Below are positions 16,516-25,700 of a stretch of DNA of 42,142 nt, piece by piece. The notes under the pieces were generated by a model, which was not told where the DNA came from, searched no databases, and saw only the letters and a list, made by a program, of their open reading frames with translations. How positions within the stretch are numbered: position 1 is the stretch's first letter; each line of letters begins with the position of its first letter. The position numbers and the translations under genes were made by a program. The stretch comes from an uncultured Eubacterium sp. (lineage in GTDB: Bacteria > Bacillota > Clostridia > Oscillospirales > CAG-272), in NCBI GenBank assembly GCA_900544285.1, contig UQUT01000015.1, forward strand, positions 1 to 42,142, in the 5' to 3' direction.

Positions 16516-16857
16516 ATGGACAAGATTTCAGCTTTTGTAAACGAGCAATTGAAGACCGAGCTCCCCAAATTCGAAATTGGTGACACGGTCGTGGTTCACA
16601 ACAAGATAGTTGAGGGTTCACGCGAGAGAATTCAGCTCTTTGAAGGAACGGTTATCGCCAAGAGAAACGGCGGTATTTCCGAGACATTCACCGTAAGAAG
16701 AATTGCTTATGGCGTAGGCGTTGAAAAGACGTTCCCTCTGCATTCCCCGAAGGTTGCTAAGGTCGAAGTTATCCGCCACGGTAAAGTAAGACGCGCAAAG
16801 CTCTACTATGTACGCGACAGAGTCGGCAAAGCAGCTAAGGTAAAAGAACAGATCTAA
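16516..16857 (+). CDS. rplS: 50S ribosomal protein L19 (bL19)
   Basis: A 113-residue protein at the 30S-50S interface, full length for the family. Typical stretches are FEIGDTVVVHNKIVEGSRER, ERIQLFEGTVIAKR, FTVRRIAYGVGVEKTFPLHS and the C-terminal RHGKVRRAKLYYVRDRVGKA. AGGAGG ends 9 nt before the ATG. It is transcribed alone from a strong promoter and ends at a 12-bp terminator; the usual partners rpsP, rimM and trmD are not next to it. Confidence 0.98.
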   Translation: MDKISAFVNEQLKTELPKFEIGDTVVVHNKIVEGSRERIQLFEGTVIAKRNGGISETFTVRRIAYGVGVEKTFPLHSPKVAKVEVIRHGKVRRAKLYYVRDRVGKAAKVKEQI

Positions 16858-16862
16858 TTGCG

Positions 16863-16895
16863 AAAACTCCGCGGCATAGACCGCGGAGTTTTTTT
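16863..16895 (+). terminator. Terminator of rplS
   Basis: A 12-bp stem (AAAACTCCGCGG against CCGCGGAGTTTT) with a 6-nt loop and T-run, 6 bp past the stop codon. Confidence 0.93.
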
Positions 16896-16947
16896 CGTAA
16901 AAAATCATGGTGAAGCCAATTGAAATAAAACAAAAGGAGAAACGGTT

Positions 16948-17790
16948 TTGAAAAAAAGTATCAGACGGGAAAGAGCCGAAAGGCTTGAAGAAATGAAAAA
17001 AATGAGCCGCGGACTGAAAATCACATATATCATTCTCGGTGTGCTTGTCATGTTCAGTCTTGTGCGTGCCGTTATGCTCGGAAACTACGAAAACGCATTC
17101 CTTTGCTTGCTTGTTTTCGTCATGTTTTCAATACCGAGTTTTGTGAAAAGAAAGTTCCATCTCGATATTCCGAACGTGCTCGAAATACTCGTTCTTATCT
17201 ATATTTTCGCCGCGGAGATACTCGGAGAAATCGCGAGCTTTTTCGTTAATATTTCTTTCTGGGACACAATGCTTCATACAACATGGGGCTTTATCTGCGC
17301 CGCTCTCGGTTTTTGTCTTATAGACGTGCTGAACCATGACGATAAGATAAAATTCACGGTTTCCCCCTTCTATGTATCGGCGTCGGCATTCTGCTTTTCA
17401 ATGACTGTCGGCGTTTTCTGGGAGTTTTTTGAATTCGGAATGGACAGATTCTTCGGCAAGGACATGCAGAAGGACACCATAATAAATTCCTTCAATTCAA
17501 CCCTTCTCGACCCGACAAAAAGCAATATCCCGATAAGCGTTTCAGGAATTACGGATACGGCTGTAAACGGTCAGTCACTCGGGATAAACGGTTATCTCGA
17601 TATAGGAATTTATGACACCATGGAGGACCTTTTCGTCAACTTCCTCGGTGCGCTTGTGTTCTGTATAATCGGCTATTTCTACATAAAACATCGCGGCAAG
17701 GGAAAAATAGCAAAGAACTTTATTCCCACGCTCCGCACAGACGATACCGACGGCGGAGACACATCGGAGACGACTGTAAATGAAGAATAA
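16948..17790 (+). CDS. Polytopic membrane protein, DUF2238 (YjdF)-like
   Basis: A 280-residue protein with a basic N-terminus (1-26), about six membrane helices (27-160 and 225-250), an extracytoplasmic or loop segment (about 165-225) and a charged Asp/Thr-rich tail. The motif SFWDTMLHTTWGFICA and the later GVFWEFFEFGMD and DTMEDLFVNFLGA recall DUF2238 proteins, in which paired Asp/His and Glu residues face the membrane. The function of that family is unknown. The start is a TTG with AAAGGAGA 7 nt upstream. It overlaps the following VTT gene by 11 bp. No promoter was found, so it may depend on read-through from rplS. Confidence 0.72.
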   Translation: MKKSIRRERAERLEEMKKMSRGLKITYIILGVLVMFSLVRAVMLGNYENAFLCLLVFVMFSIPSFVKRKFHLDIPNVLEILVLIYIFAAEILGEIASFFVNISFWDTMLHTTWGFICAALGFCLIDVLNHDDKIKFTVSPFYVSASAFCFSMTVGVFWEFFEFGMDRFFGKDMQKDTIINSFNSTLLDPTKSNIPISVSGITDTAVNGQSLGINGYLDIGIYDTMEDLFVNFLGALVFCIIGYFYIKHRGKGKIAKNFIPTLRTDDTDGGDTSETTVNEE

Positions 17791-18475
17791 AAAAAGCACG
17801 GCACTTGAAATCGTCAGGTGTCTGCCGCTTCTGATAATAATCGCTTTTGCCATACTTTATTTTATTTTCAGGGATAGAATTACGGCGGATATAATCAAGG
17901 ACCTTGCACCGAAAACCATGGCGCCCGCTGTGCTTTTCATGATGATTCTCGGAGCGGCAAAGGGACTTTCCGTATTTTGCCCGTTTGTGCTGATTGAGCT
18001 TATCGGCACGCTGATTTTCAAGGATAAGGTCGCGGCGATACTGGCAAATGCCGCGGCAATAGCCGCAACATTTTCCGCGGCGTATCTTGTCGGCAGATGC
18101 TCGGGCAGCATAATGGTTGATAAACTGCGGGAAAAATATCCGAAATTCAACGATTTCTATTCGCTTATAAAAAGGAACAGCATCTTTTCCGTGTTTGCAC
18201 TGCGAATTATAGGCATTTTGCCGATGGACGTTGTCAGTATGTATATGGGAGCCTCAAAGATAAATTATCCGAAATATCTTGTGCTCAGCATTCTCGGTGC
18301 TGCCCCCGACCTGATACTTGAAACGATTATCGGAGCGGAGATAAGCAATTATCGCTCGAAAACTTTCTGGATAGCCATCGCGTGCAGAATGGTGTTTACA
18401 GCAATTACCCTCATCGTATATCGGTTGTGGATAAAGAAAAAGCAGGACAAAACGGAAGATACCCCCGAAAACTGA
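17780..18475 (+). CDS. VTT-domain (TVP38/DedA-like) membrane protein
   Basis: A 231-residue inner-membrane protein. It has an N-terminal membrane helix (about 14-32), then the VTT domain (about 65-195) with GLSVFCPFVLIELIGTLIF, the amphipathic AAYLVGRCSG segment and the conserved FALRIIGILPMDVVSMYMG stretch, where Arg followed by a Pro-containing re-entrant loop is typical. VTT/DedA proteins have been linked to lipid scrambling and envelope homeostasis; the substrate here is not known. It is coupled to the upstream membrane gene through an 11-bp overlap and has a charged C-terminus. Confidence 0.85.
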   Translation: MKNKKSTALEIVRCLPLLIIIAFAILYFIFRDRITADIIKDLAPKTMAPAVLFMMILGAAKGLSVFCPFVLIELIGTLIFKDKVAAILANAAAIAATFSAAYLVGRCSGSIMVDKLREKYPKFNDFYSLIKRNSIFSVFALRIIGILPMDVVSMYMGASKINYPKYLVLSILGAAPDLILETIIGAEISNYRSKTFWIAIACRMVFTAITLIVYRLWIKKKQDKTEDTPEN

Positions 18476-18479
18476 AAAC

Positions 18480-18519
18480 AAGAAAACAGAGATGGGAAAC
18501 CACCTCTGTTTTCTTTTTT
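18480..18519 (+). terminator. Terminator of the membrane-protein pair
   Basis: A 12-bp outer stem (AAGAAAACAGAG against CTCTGTTTTCTT), a 1-nt bulge on each side, an inner TGG/CCA stem and a GAAA loop, then a T-run. Two further hairpins with the same outer stem follow in the repeats. Confidence 0.85.
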
Positions 18520-18537
18520 ATCAGGTTTTGTAAAATC

Positions 18538-18811
18538 AATTATTGAAGTTTCTTTTGCCTACTTTTATTTTCAAATAAAATGCTGCGAGAAAGAAAAAAC
18601 AGAGATGAAAATCCATCTCTGTTTTCTTAATTATAAAATTTGAACAATACAATTATTGAAGTTTCTTTTGCCTGTTTTTATTTTCAAATAAAATGCTGCG
18701 AGAAAGAAAAAACAGAGATGTGAAACCACCTCTGTTTTCTCAATTATAAAATTTGAGCAATACAGTTATTGAAGTTTCTTTTGCCTACTTTTCTTTTCAA
18801 AGAAAAGTAGG
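18538..18811. repeat. Tandem array of 113-bp units, 2.4 copies
   Basis: Unit 1 is 18538-18650, unit 2 is 18651-18763 and a partial third runs from 18764 to 18811. Each full unit starts with the AGTTTCTTTTGCC motif and an A/T-rich stem (TTTTATTT against AAATAAAA), then has a spacer with TGCTGCGAGAAAG and a hairpin with outer arms AACAGAG/CTCTGTT, then an ATTATAAAATTTGA stretch. The third copy has TTTTCTTT/AAAGAAAA instead, a compensatory change. The array fills the 336-bp gap between the VTT gene and the HIT gene. No protein is encoded. Confidence 0.88.
18784..18811 (-). terminator. Stem-loop at the 3' end of the alaS-mscL-HIT unit
   Basis: A perfect 13-bp inverted repeat (CCTACTTTTCTTT against AAAGAAAAGTAGG) with a 2-nt centre begins at the base after the HIT stop codon. 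On the minus strand it is followed by CAAAAGAAACTTC, conserved in other copies, instead of a T-run. The role in termination or RNA stability is inferred. Confidence 0.55.
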
Positions 18812-19153
18812 TTATGCCATGCGGTCGGCGAGTTTTGCGCCGCCGAGAATGTGAAAATGCAGGTGCGGAACGGTCTGACATGCGTCGGCACCGCAGTTCG
18901 ATATTATGCGATAACCGCCGGTGAGTCCTGCGGCTTTTGCAATCTGCGGAATGTGCTCGAAAATGTACGAAACTATGCCGCTGTTTTCCGCCGTTATTGC
19001 GTCAACGGAGGGAATGTGCTCCTTCGGAATGACGAGGATATGAACGGGTGTTTGCGGATTTATATCGTAGAACGCAAGGATCTTATCGTCCTCATATGCC
19101 TTTTTGGAAGGAATTTTCCCTTCGCAGATCATACAGAAAACGCAACCTTCCAT
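18812..19153 (-). CDS. HIT family hydrolase (HinT-like)
   Basis: A 113-residue histidine-triad nucleotide hydrolase or transferase, probably removing the AMP from phosphoramidates such as lysyl-AMP. The triad PHLHFHIL gives His97, His99 and His101. The N-terminal CVFCMICEGKIPS fits the zinc-binding HIT subgroup, and DINPQTPVHILVIPKEH is the conserved nucleotide site. Full length. It overlaps the mscL stop by 1 bp (TAATG), so translation is coupled. It is the last gene of the alaS unit. Confidence 0.95.
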   Translation of the reverse strand: MEGCVFCMICEGKIPSKKAYEDDKILAFYDINPQTPVHILVIPKEHIPSVDAITAENSGIVSYIFEHIPQIAKAAGLTGGYRIISNCGADACQTVPHLHFHILGGAKLADRMA

Positions 19154-19734
19154 TATTTTGACTCCTTCAGCGAAGCGGCAATCTGCTCGAGCAACTCAAG
19201 CTCTCTCGCTTTTCTTGCCTTTTCTGCGGCGAGTTCGGCTTCTGCTGCGGCTTTTGCTTCCTCTGCGGCTTTCTTTTCCGATTCTTCTTTTGCCTTGGCT
19301 TCCGCCGCGGCTTTTTCACGTTCCTTGTCTTCGCCTGTCAACTCAAGACGCATTTTCTCGGCTTTCTTTGTCACGCTCATAACGATTTTGAGAAATATGA
19401 ACATAACGAACGCAATGATGAGAAAGTCGATTATCGCCTGAAGGAATGCTCCCCAAAGAATTGCAACCTCGGGAGTCGTGACAGTTTTTGTGCCGTCTGC
19501 GGCGATCTCCGCAACTTCGGGACGGATGACCCATTTCATATCGGAAAGGGACGCGTCGTGAGAGAGAAGGGAAAGAATCGGCGCGATGAAGCCCTTTGTG
19601 AACGCCGTGACGATTGCCGTGAAGGCTGTTGCAACGGCAACACCGACAGCCATATCGACAACGTTGCCCTTTGAGATGAACTTTTTGAACTCAGCCCAGA
19701 AGCCTTTTGACTTGTCCTTCATTTTGTCTTTCAT
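19153..19734 (-). CDS. mscL: Large-conductance mechanosensitive channel with a long charged C-terminal insert
   Basis: A 193-residue channel that opens at high membrane tension to release solutes on osmotic downshock. The N-terminal helix and TM1 are in FKKFISKGNVVDMAVGVAVA (16-35) with the pore continuing to about 50, then a periplasmic loop (55-88), and TM2 is about 91-119. Typical MscL proteins are 120-150 residues. Here about 50 residues rich in Ala, Glu and Lys (about 128-178) separate TM2 from the usual terminal helix ELELLEQIAASLKE. That insert should extend the cytoplasmic helical bundle. The start has AGGAGG at good spacing, 13 bp after alaS. Confidence 0.93.
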   Translation of the reverse strand: MKDKMKDKSKGFWAEFKKFISKGNVVDMAVGVAVATAFTAIVTAFTKGFIAPILSLLSHDASLSDMKWVIRPEVAEIAADGTKTVTTPEVAILWGAFLQAIIDFLIIAFVMFIFLKIVMSVTKKAEKMRLELTGEDKEREKAAAEAKAKEESEKKAAEEAKAAAEAELAAEKARKARELELLEQIAASLKESK

Positions 19735-19747
19735 TCTGGTGTCCTCC

Positions 19748-22372
19748 TTAGATCAGCTTTTTTATAATTTCGGGAAGCGCCGCGAACGCTTCGCCGAGCT
19801 TTTCGGGATATTTCATTCCGCCTGCCATTGCGCTGTCCGGACGGCCGCCGCCACCGCCGCCAACGAAAGATGAAAGCTCTTTCAAAACAAGCGGTGCCTT
19901 GACGCCTGCCGCAAGAGCGTCCTTGCCGCAAACGCAGACGAGGGAATATTTGCCGCCGCAGTCCGTTGAAATAACGGCTACCGTATCGGGGTGATTTGCT
20001 TTTATATCATCGGAAAGACTTCTCACCGTGTCGACGGGGAGGGAGGTCTGCATTGACGCAACCTTTATCGCGCCGACGGTTTCCGCCTTTGCAAGCATTT
20101 CCGCAACGCCTGCCGACGCCGCCTTGATTGACATTGCCTCAAGGTCTTTTTTTGCCTGCTTTATATCGCTCTGGAGAGCGGATATTTTTGCCGCGATTTC
20201 GCTTTCTTCGCTTATTTTGAGAGCGGAGAGAGCGGACTTTACCGTCGCGCTGTCGGCTTTTGCAAGCGCATATGCGCCCATTCCGGAAATAAGCTCGATT
20301 CTTCTCGTGCCCGCCGCAACGGAGCTTTCGGAGACAAGTCTGACACAGCCGAGACTGCCCGTTGCAAAAACGTGCGTACCGCCGCAAAGCTCGCTTGAGA
20401 AGTCGCCCATTTTCACAACGCGTACCGTATCGCCGTATTTTTCGCCGAAGAGCGCAATCGCACCCGACTTTTTCGCAGACTCAAGGTCTGTTTCAACCGT
20501 CGTAACGGGTATATTTTCAAGAATTTTTTCGTTTATAATGCGTTCGACCTTGTCCAGCTCGTCCGCGGTTACTGCGGAGAAATGCGTAAAGTCAAAGCGT
20601 CCTCTTTCGGCGTCGACCATGGATCCCGCCTGACGGATATGATCGCCGAGAACCTTGCGCAGAGCGGCGTCAAGGAGATGAACCGCACTATGATTTCTTG
20701 CGGTTGCCGCGCGACGTTCGCCGTCAACCTTCAGAGTCACTTTATCGCCTGCGGAGAAGGAACCGCTTTCAACATGGCAGATGTGCAGATATACGCCGTC
20801 TGCCTTTTTTGTGTCCGTGACGGTTGCCGTGCCGTTTTCGCTTTCGATTGTGCCCGTATCGCCGACCTGTCCGCCGCCTTCGCCGTAGAAGCAGGTTGAC
20901 TTTGTTATGATTACAGCGTTTTCGCCGGAAACGTCGGTCGGCTCGTGCGTGTCGGGATCAACTATTGCGATGATTTCGCTTTCGTCTGTAATCTTTTCGT
21001 AGCCCGTAAATACCGTTTTTTCAAATTCGGAGAAAAGGGACTTGTCCTGCCAGCCGCTGATGTTTCCTCTTGCGGCTCTCGCGCGTGCCTTCTGCTCGTC
21101 GAGACACTTTTTATAGCCGTCTTCGTCTATGCCGAGCCCTCTTTCAGCCGCAATTTCGCGGGTGAGGTCGATAGGGAAGCCGTATGTGTCCGAGAGCTTG
21201 AAAACGTCGGCGCCGTCGAGCATTTTCGCGCTCGACGCATTTGCTTTTTCCGTAAGCGCGTCGAGAAGATTCATTCCCGCCTCGACGTTTGCGTCGAAGC
21301 GCTCTTCTTCCATTGACGCGATTTTGCTTATATAATCGAATTTCTCCGTCAGTTCGGGATATGCGGAGAGGTTTTCGTGCGCAACGACCTTGATGATGTC
21401 CGCAAGGAATGCGCCCTTTATGCCGAGGAGCTTTCCGTGACGGCAGGCGCGGCGGAGAAGTCTGCGGAGAACGTAGCCTCTGCCCTCATTTGACGGCATT
21501 ACGCCGTCCGCGATGAGGAAAGCCGACGCCCTTGAATGGTCTGCGATGATACGCAGTGAGATGTCCGCTTTCTGATCGTCGTGATATTTGATTCCCGCCT
21601 TTTCGCTTATGGCGGAGATGATGTTCTTTATCGTGTCAACCTCAAACATGCTGTCAACGCCCTGCATAACGCAGGCGAGACGCTCAAGACCCATACCGGT
21701 GTCTATGTTTTTGGAGGCGAGCTCTGTGTAGTTGCCGTGACCGTCGTTGTTGAACTGCGAGAAAACGTTGTTCCAGATTTCCATATAGCGGTCGCAATCG
21801 CAGCCGGGCTTGCAATCGGGCTTGCCGCAGCCGTATTTTTCGCCGCGGTCAAAATAGATCTCCGAGCAGGGACCGCAGGGACCTGAACCGTGTTCCCAGA
21901 AGTTGTCCTCTTTGCCGAGGCGGACGATATGATCCTCTCTTACGCCGATTTTGTCGCGCCAGATCGCATATGCTTCGTCATCCTCTTCATAGACGGACGG
22001 CCAGAGCTTGTCCTCCGGGATTTCGAGAACCTTCGTCAGGTATTCCCAAGCCCAGGGCAGAGCCTCCTGCTTGAAATAATCGCCAAAGGAGAAGTTTCCG
22101 AGCATTTCGAAGAATGTGCCGTGACGGGCTGTGTATCCGACGTTTTCTATATCGTTTGTGCGGATACATTTCTGGCACGTTGCCATGCGTCGGCAGGGAG
22201 GGGTGAGCTCCCCCGTGAAATATTTTTTCAGCGGCGCCATTCCGGCGACTATCAAAAGAAGCGATTTGTCGTTTTCGGGAACGAGGGGGTAACTGCCGCG
22301 GCAGAGGTGTCCCTTCGACTCAAAAAACGAGAGGAATGAAGCGCGCAGGTCGTTGAGTGATGTCCATTTCAT
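19748..22372 (-). CDS. alaS: Alanyl-tRNA synthetase
   Basis: An 874-residue class II synthetase. The catalytic domain (1-240) holds the Cys-rich segment GCGKPDCKPGCDCDRYMEIW (181-200). The tRNA recognition domain follows (to about 450). The editing domain has His561 and His565 in HSAVH, plus Cys663 and His667 in ELCGGTH, which bind zinc. The C-terminal DHHA1/oligomer domain has GGGGGGRPDSAMAGG. The ATG at 22372 (MKWTSLNDLR) matches the usual N-terminus; a TTG at 22381 lies closer to the GGAAGG site and cannot be excluded. No T-box leader was seen. It heads the alaS-mscL-HIT unit. Confidence 0.97.
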   Translation of the reverse strand: MKWTSLNDLRASFLSFFESKGHLCRGSYPLVPENDKSLLLIVAGMAPLKKYFTGELTPPCRRMATCQKCIRTNDIENVGYTARHGTFFEMLGNFSFGDYFKQEALPWAWEYLTKVLEIPEDKLWPSVYEEDDEAYAIWRDKIGVREDHIVRLGKEDNFWEHGSGPCGPCSEIYFDRGEKYGCGKPDCKPGCDCDRYMEIWNNVFSQFNNDGHGNYTELASKNIDTGMGLERLACVMQGVDSMFEVDTIKNIISAISEKAGIKYHDDQKADISLRIIADHSRASAFLIADGVMPSNEGRGYVLRRLLRRACRHGKLLGIKGAFLADIIKVVAHENLSAYPELTEKFDYISKIASMEEERFDANVEAGMNLLDALTEKANASSAKMLDGADVFKLSDTYGFPIDLTREIAAERGLGIDEDGYKKCLDEQKARARAARGNISGWQDKSLFSEFEKTVFTGYEKITDESEIIAIVDPDTHEPTDVSGENAVIITKSTCFYGEGGGQVGDTGTIESENGTATVTDTKKADGVYLHICHVESGSFSAGDKVTLKVDGERRAATARNHSAVHLLDAALRKVLGDHIRQAGSMVDAERGRFDFTHFSAVTADELDKVERIINEKILENIPVTTVETDLESAKKSGAIALFGEKYGDTVRVVKMGDFSSELCGGTHVFATGSLGCVRLVSESSVAAGTRRIELISGMGAYALAKADSATVKSALSALKISEESEIAAKISALQSDIKQAKKDLEAMSIKAASAGVAEMLAKAETVGAIKVASMQTSLPVDTVRSLSDDIKANHPDTVAVISTDCGGKYSLVCVCGKDALAAGVKAPLVLKELSSFVGGGGGGRPDSAMAGGMKYPEKLGEAFAALPEIIKKLI

Positions 22373-22407
22373 AACTATCAATTTACCTTCCGATAAAACT
22401 CGATTTA

Positions 22408-22422
22408 CCGCGATTTTCGCGG
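22408..22422 (-). promoter_or_regulatory. Small hairpin in the alaS leader
   Basis: CCGCG-ATTTT-CGCGG forms a 5-bp hairpin about 12 nt into the predicted alaS transcript, 36 nt before the start codon. It could stabilise the RNA; no function is known. Confidence 0.4.
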
Positions 22423-22434
22423 CAAGATATATTT

Positions 22435-22463
22435 ATTATATTGCTTATGCGAAAAAATGTCAA
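22435..22463 (-). promoter_or_regulatory. Consensus promoter of alaS-mscL-HIT
   Basis: On the minus strand TTGACA (22463-22458), 17 bp and TATAAT (22440-22435), a perfect sigma-A consensus, with a leader of about 55 nt. Confidence 0.88.
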
Positions 22464-22492
22464 CATTCAGAAAGAAAATAATGTAAAAATGC

Positions 22493-22521
22493 TTGACAGA
22501 CGGAAAAACAGATGATATACT
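22493..22521 (+). promoter_or_regulatory. Promoter of rpoB-rpoC
   Basis: TTGACA (22493-22498), 17 bp, TATACT (22516-22521). The start of transcription is expected near 22528, giving a leader of about 180 nt. Its -35 lies 29 bp from the -35 of the divergent alaS promoter. Confidence 0.88.
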
Positions 22522-22639
22522 TGTAAATTGCATTACAATGCTCGCAACAGTGCCTTTTTTTGCCCCGACCGAGACCGAAAGCGGCGGAAAAATGCGAAAA
22601 ACGGCGTGCTTTTGCGGAGTGGAAAGAATAAAAACAAAA

Positions 22640-22678
22640 GGCAGGACAAAGATATCCGCCCATGGCGGGAGCCCTGCC
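22640..22678 (+). promoter_or_regulatory. Nested hairpin in the rpoB leader
   Basis: GGCAGG (22640-22645) pairs with CCTGCC (22673-22678), enclosing a hairpin CCGCC-CAT-GGCGG (22656-22668). It ends 15 nt before the ribosome binding site of rpoB. A regulatory role is possible but not shown. Confidence 0.5.
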
Positions 22679-22707
22679 GCAGAAAACTTGAATGGAGTGA
22701 TCGTACA

Positions 22708-25700
22708 TTGAGAACCAAAACCAAGCAGCTCGGTAAGAACGTGGTGAGACAGAGTTTTGCCAAAATCGATGAAATACTCGATATGCCCGACTTTCTTGAA
22801 ATCCAGAAAAAGTCGTATCAGTGGCTTCTGGATAAGGGTCTTTCCGAAGTTCTTGCGGACGTTTCGCCGATCGTTGACTATTCCGGCAACCTCGTTATAG
22901 AATTTGTCGGCTATTCCATCGACGCGGAGCCGAAATATCCCGTTGAAGAATGTAAGGAACGCGACGTAAACTACGCAGCCCCTCTCAGAGTGACAGTTCG
23001 TCTGACGAACAAGTCGACGGGAGAAGTTAAGCAGCAGGACATCTTCATGGGCGAATTCCCGCTCATGACGGACAGCGGCACATTCGTTATCAACGGCGCG
23101 GAGAGAGTTGTCGTTTCGCAGCTCGTCCGTTCCCCCGGTATGTATTATGACACCGCTATCGACAAGACGGGCAAGCCCATCTATACCGCGCAGGTAATCC
23201 CTTACCGCGGCGCATGGCTTGAATACGAAACGGACGCAAACGACGTTTTCTACGTCCGTATCGATAAGAACCGCAAGATCCCCGTAACGATTCTTATCCG
23301 TGCTCTCGAAGAGGAAACATCGACCGAAACGGGCATAAAGGCGCTCTTCGGCGACGATCCCAAGATAACCGCAACCATCGCAAAGGACGGTATGCAGGAA
23401 GAGGCGGACAAAAACGGCACGACGCCATATGAGGAGTCGCTCAAGGAGATTTACAGAAAGCTCCGTCCGGGCGAGCCTCCGCTCATGGAAAGCGCTCAGA
23501 TTCAGCTGACAAACACCTTCTTTGACCCCAAGAGATACGATCTCGGCGCTGTGGGTAGATATAAGTTTGACAAGAAGACAGCTCTCGGCAGAAGACTTGC
23601 GGGACGTATGCTCACAAGACCCGTTATAAATCCCATTACGGGAGAGCTTATGTTCGATGCGGGCAAGGAGCTTTCACGCGAGGAAGCCCTTGAAATCGAG
23701 GACGCAGGCGTAACGGAAGCATATGTAAAGGTCGGCGAGGACAAAGAGTGCAAGGTCATTTCCAACGGAATGGTCGACTGCAAGAAGATTTTCGGTATAG
23801 ACCTTAAGGAAGAGGCGGGACTCGGAGAGAAGGTCAGCCTTGCGATGCTTCTCGAAATGCAGGAGCAGGCGGACGGCGACTTTGACGATTTCAAGGCAGC
23901 TGTCATCAACGCGGCAAAGACGAGAATAAACGAATTCTCCCCCCGCCATATAACAAAGGAAGACATTTTCGCTTCTATAAACTATCTCATATGCCTTTCG
24001 CACGGCATCGGCACTACGGACGACATTGACCATCTCGGCAACCGTCGTATCCGCGCCGTCGGCGAGCTTATCCAGAACCAGATGAGAATCGGATTCTCGA
24101 AGATGGATAAGAATATAAAGGAAAGAATGAACATTCAGGACGCCGAGTCCCTCACTCCGCAGGCGCTTATCAACAGTCGCCCCGTTGTCGGCGCGATAAG
24201 AGAATTCTTCGGTTCTTCTCCTCTTTCTCAGTTCATGGATCAGAACAACCCGCTTGCAGAGCTCACTCACAAGCGTCGTCTTTCCGCTCTCGGTCCCGGC
24301 GGTATCTCCCGTGACAGAGCGTCGTTCGAGGTTCGTGACGTTCATTACACCCATTACGGACGTATCTGCCCGATTGAAACGCCGGAAGGCCCGAACATCG
24401 GTCTTATCTCATATCTTGCATGCTATGCAAAACTCAATGATTACGGCTTTATAGAGGCTCCTTATCGCAAGGTTGATAAAGAGACCGGCAAGCTGACGGA
24501 TATCGTTGAATACATGACGGCTGACGTTGAGGACGATTATATCATCGCGCAGGCGAACGAGCCTGTTGACGAGGAGGGTCGTTTTGTCAACCGCAGAGTG
24601 CTTGTAAGAGAGAAAAACGAAATCATCGAAGTTCCCGCAAGCAAGGTTGACTATGTCGACGTTTCGCCGAGAATGGCAATCTCCGTTGCAACGGGCTTCA
24701 TTCCGTTCCTTGACAACGACGATAACTCCCGTGCTCTGATGGGATCGAACATGCAGAAGCAGGCAGTGCCGCTTCTCACGACAGAGTCTCCGATTGTCGC
24801 AACGGGTATGGAACACAAAGCGGCTATCGACTCCGGTATCTGTATCCTCGCAAAGGAAGCAGGAACGGTTGAATACGTAAGCGCAGACAAGGTTGTCGTA
24901 AGACGTGAAAACGGCATAAAGGACTCCTATGAGCTGCTCAAATTCAAACGCTCGAACCAAGGCACATGCATAAACCAGAGACCGATTGTCAGCGTTGGCG
25001 AAAAGCTCGAAAAGGGCGACGTCATTGCCGACGGTCCCGCAACATCGAACGGAGAAATCTCGCTCGGCAAGAATGCGCTCATCGGCTTTATGACATGGGA
25101 AGGCTATAACTACGAGGATGCCGTTCTTCTCAACGAAAGACTCGTCAGAGACGACGTTTATACCTCAATTCATATAGAAGAATACACAATTGAAGCAAGA
25201 GATACAAAGCTCGGACCGGAAGAGATCACGCGCGAAATTCCGAACTGCGGAGAAGACGCTCTCAAAGACCTCGACCAGGACGGTATCATCCGCAACGGTA
25301 CGGAAGTGCGCGCCGGAGATATACTTGTCGGCAAGGTCACTCCGAAGGGCGAAACGGAACTTACGGCAGTGGAAAGACTCCTCCGCGCGATATTCGGCGA
25401 AAAGGCAAGAGAAGTGCGCGATACCTCTCTCCGCCTGCGTCACGGTGAATCCGGAATAGTTGTCGACGTGAAAATTTTCTCGCGCGAGAATTCCGATGAG
25501 CTTTCTCCCGGCGTAAACAAAACGGTAAGAGTTTATGTTGCACAGAAGCGCAAGATATCCGTCGGCGATAAGATGGCTGGACGTCACGGTAACAAGGGTG
25601 TCGTATCGAGAATACTTCCTCCGGAAGATATGCCTTACATGGCAGACGGTACTCCTCTTGATATCGTTCTTAACCCTCTGGGCGTTCCTTCCCGAATGAA

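Noticed and set aside
16278..16586. N-terminal extension of gerAA to 16586
   Set aside because: It would cross the rplS promoter and start codon region on the opposite strand and is not like GerA proteins; the start at 16277 gives the usual length.
18538..18811. CRISPR array or small ORF cluster
   Set aside because: Units of 113 bp with only small differences and no unique spacers; no open frame of note.
22373..22492. T-box leader for alaS
   Set aside because: The leader is only about 55 nt and lacks the AGGGUGGNACCGCG-type T-box and specifier stem.
22528..22707. N-terminal extension of rpoB by 60 codons
   Set aside because: It begins at the predicted transcription start and has no ribosome binding site; the sequence is unlike other RpoB proteins.
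24230..24290. Rifampicin-resistance change in rpoB
   Set aside because: Asp511, His521 and Ser526 are the usual sensitive residues.
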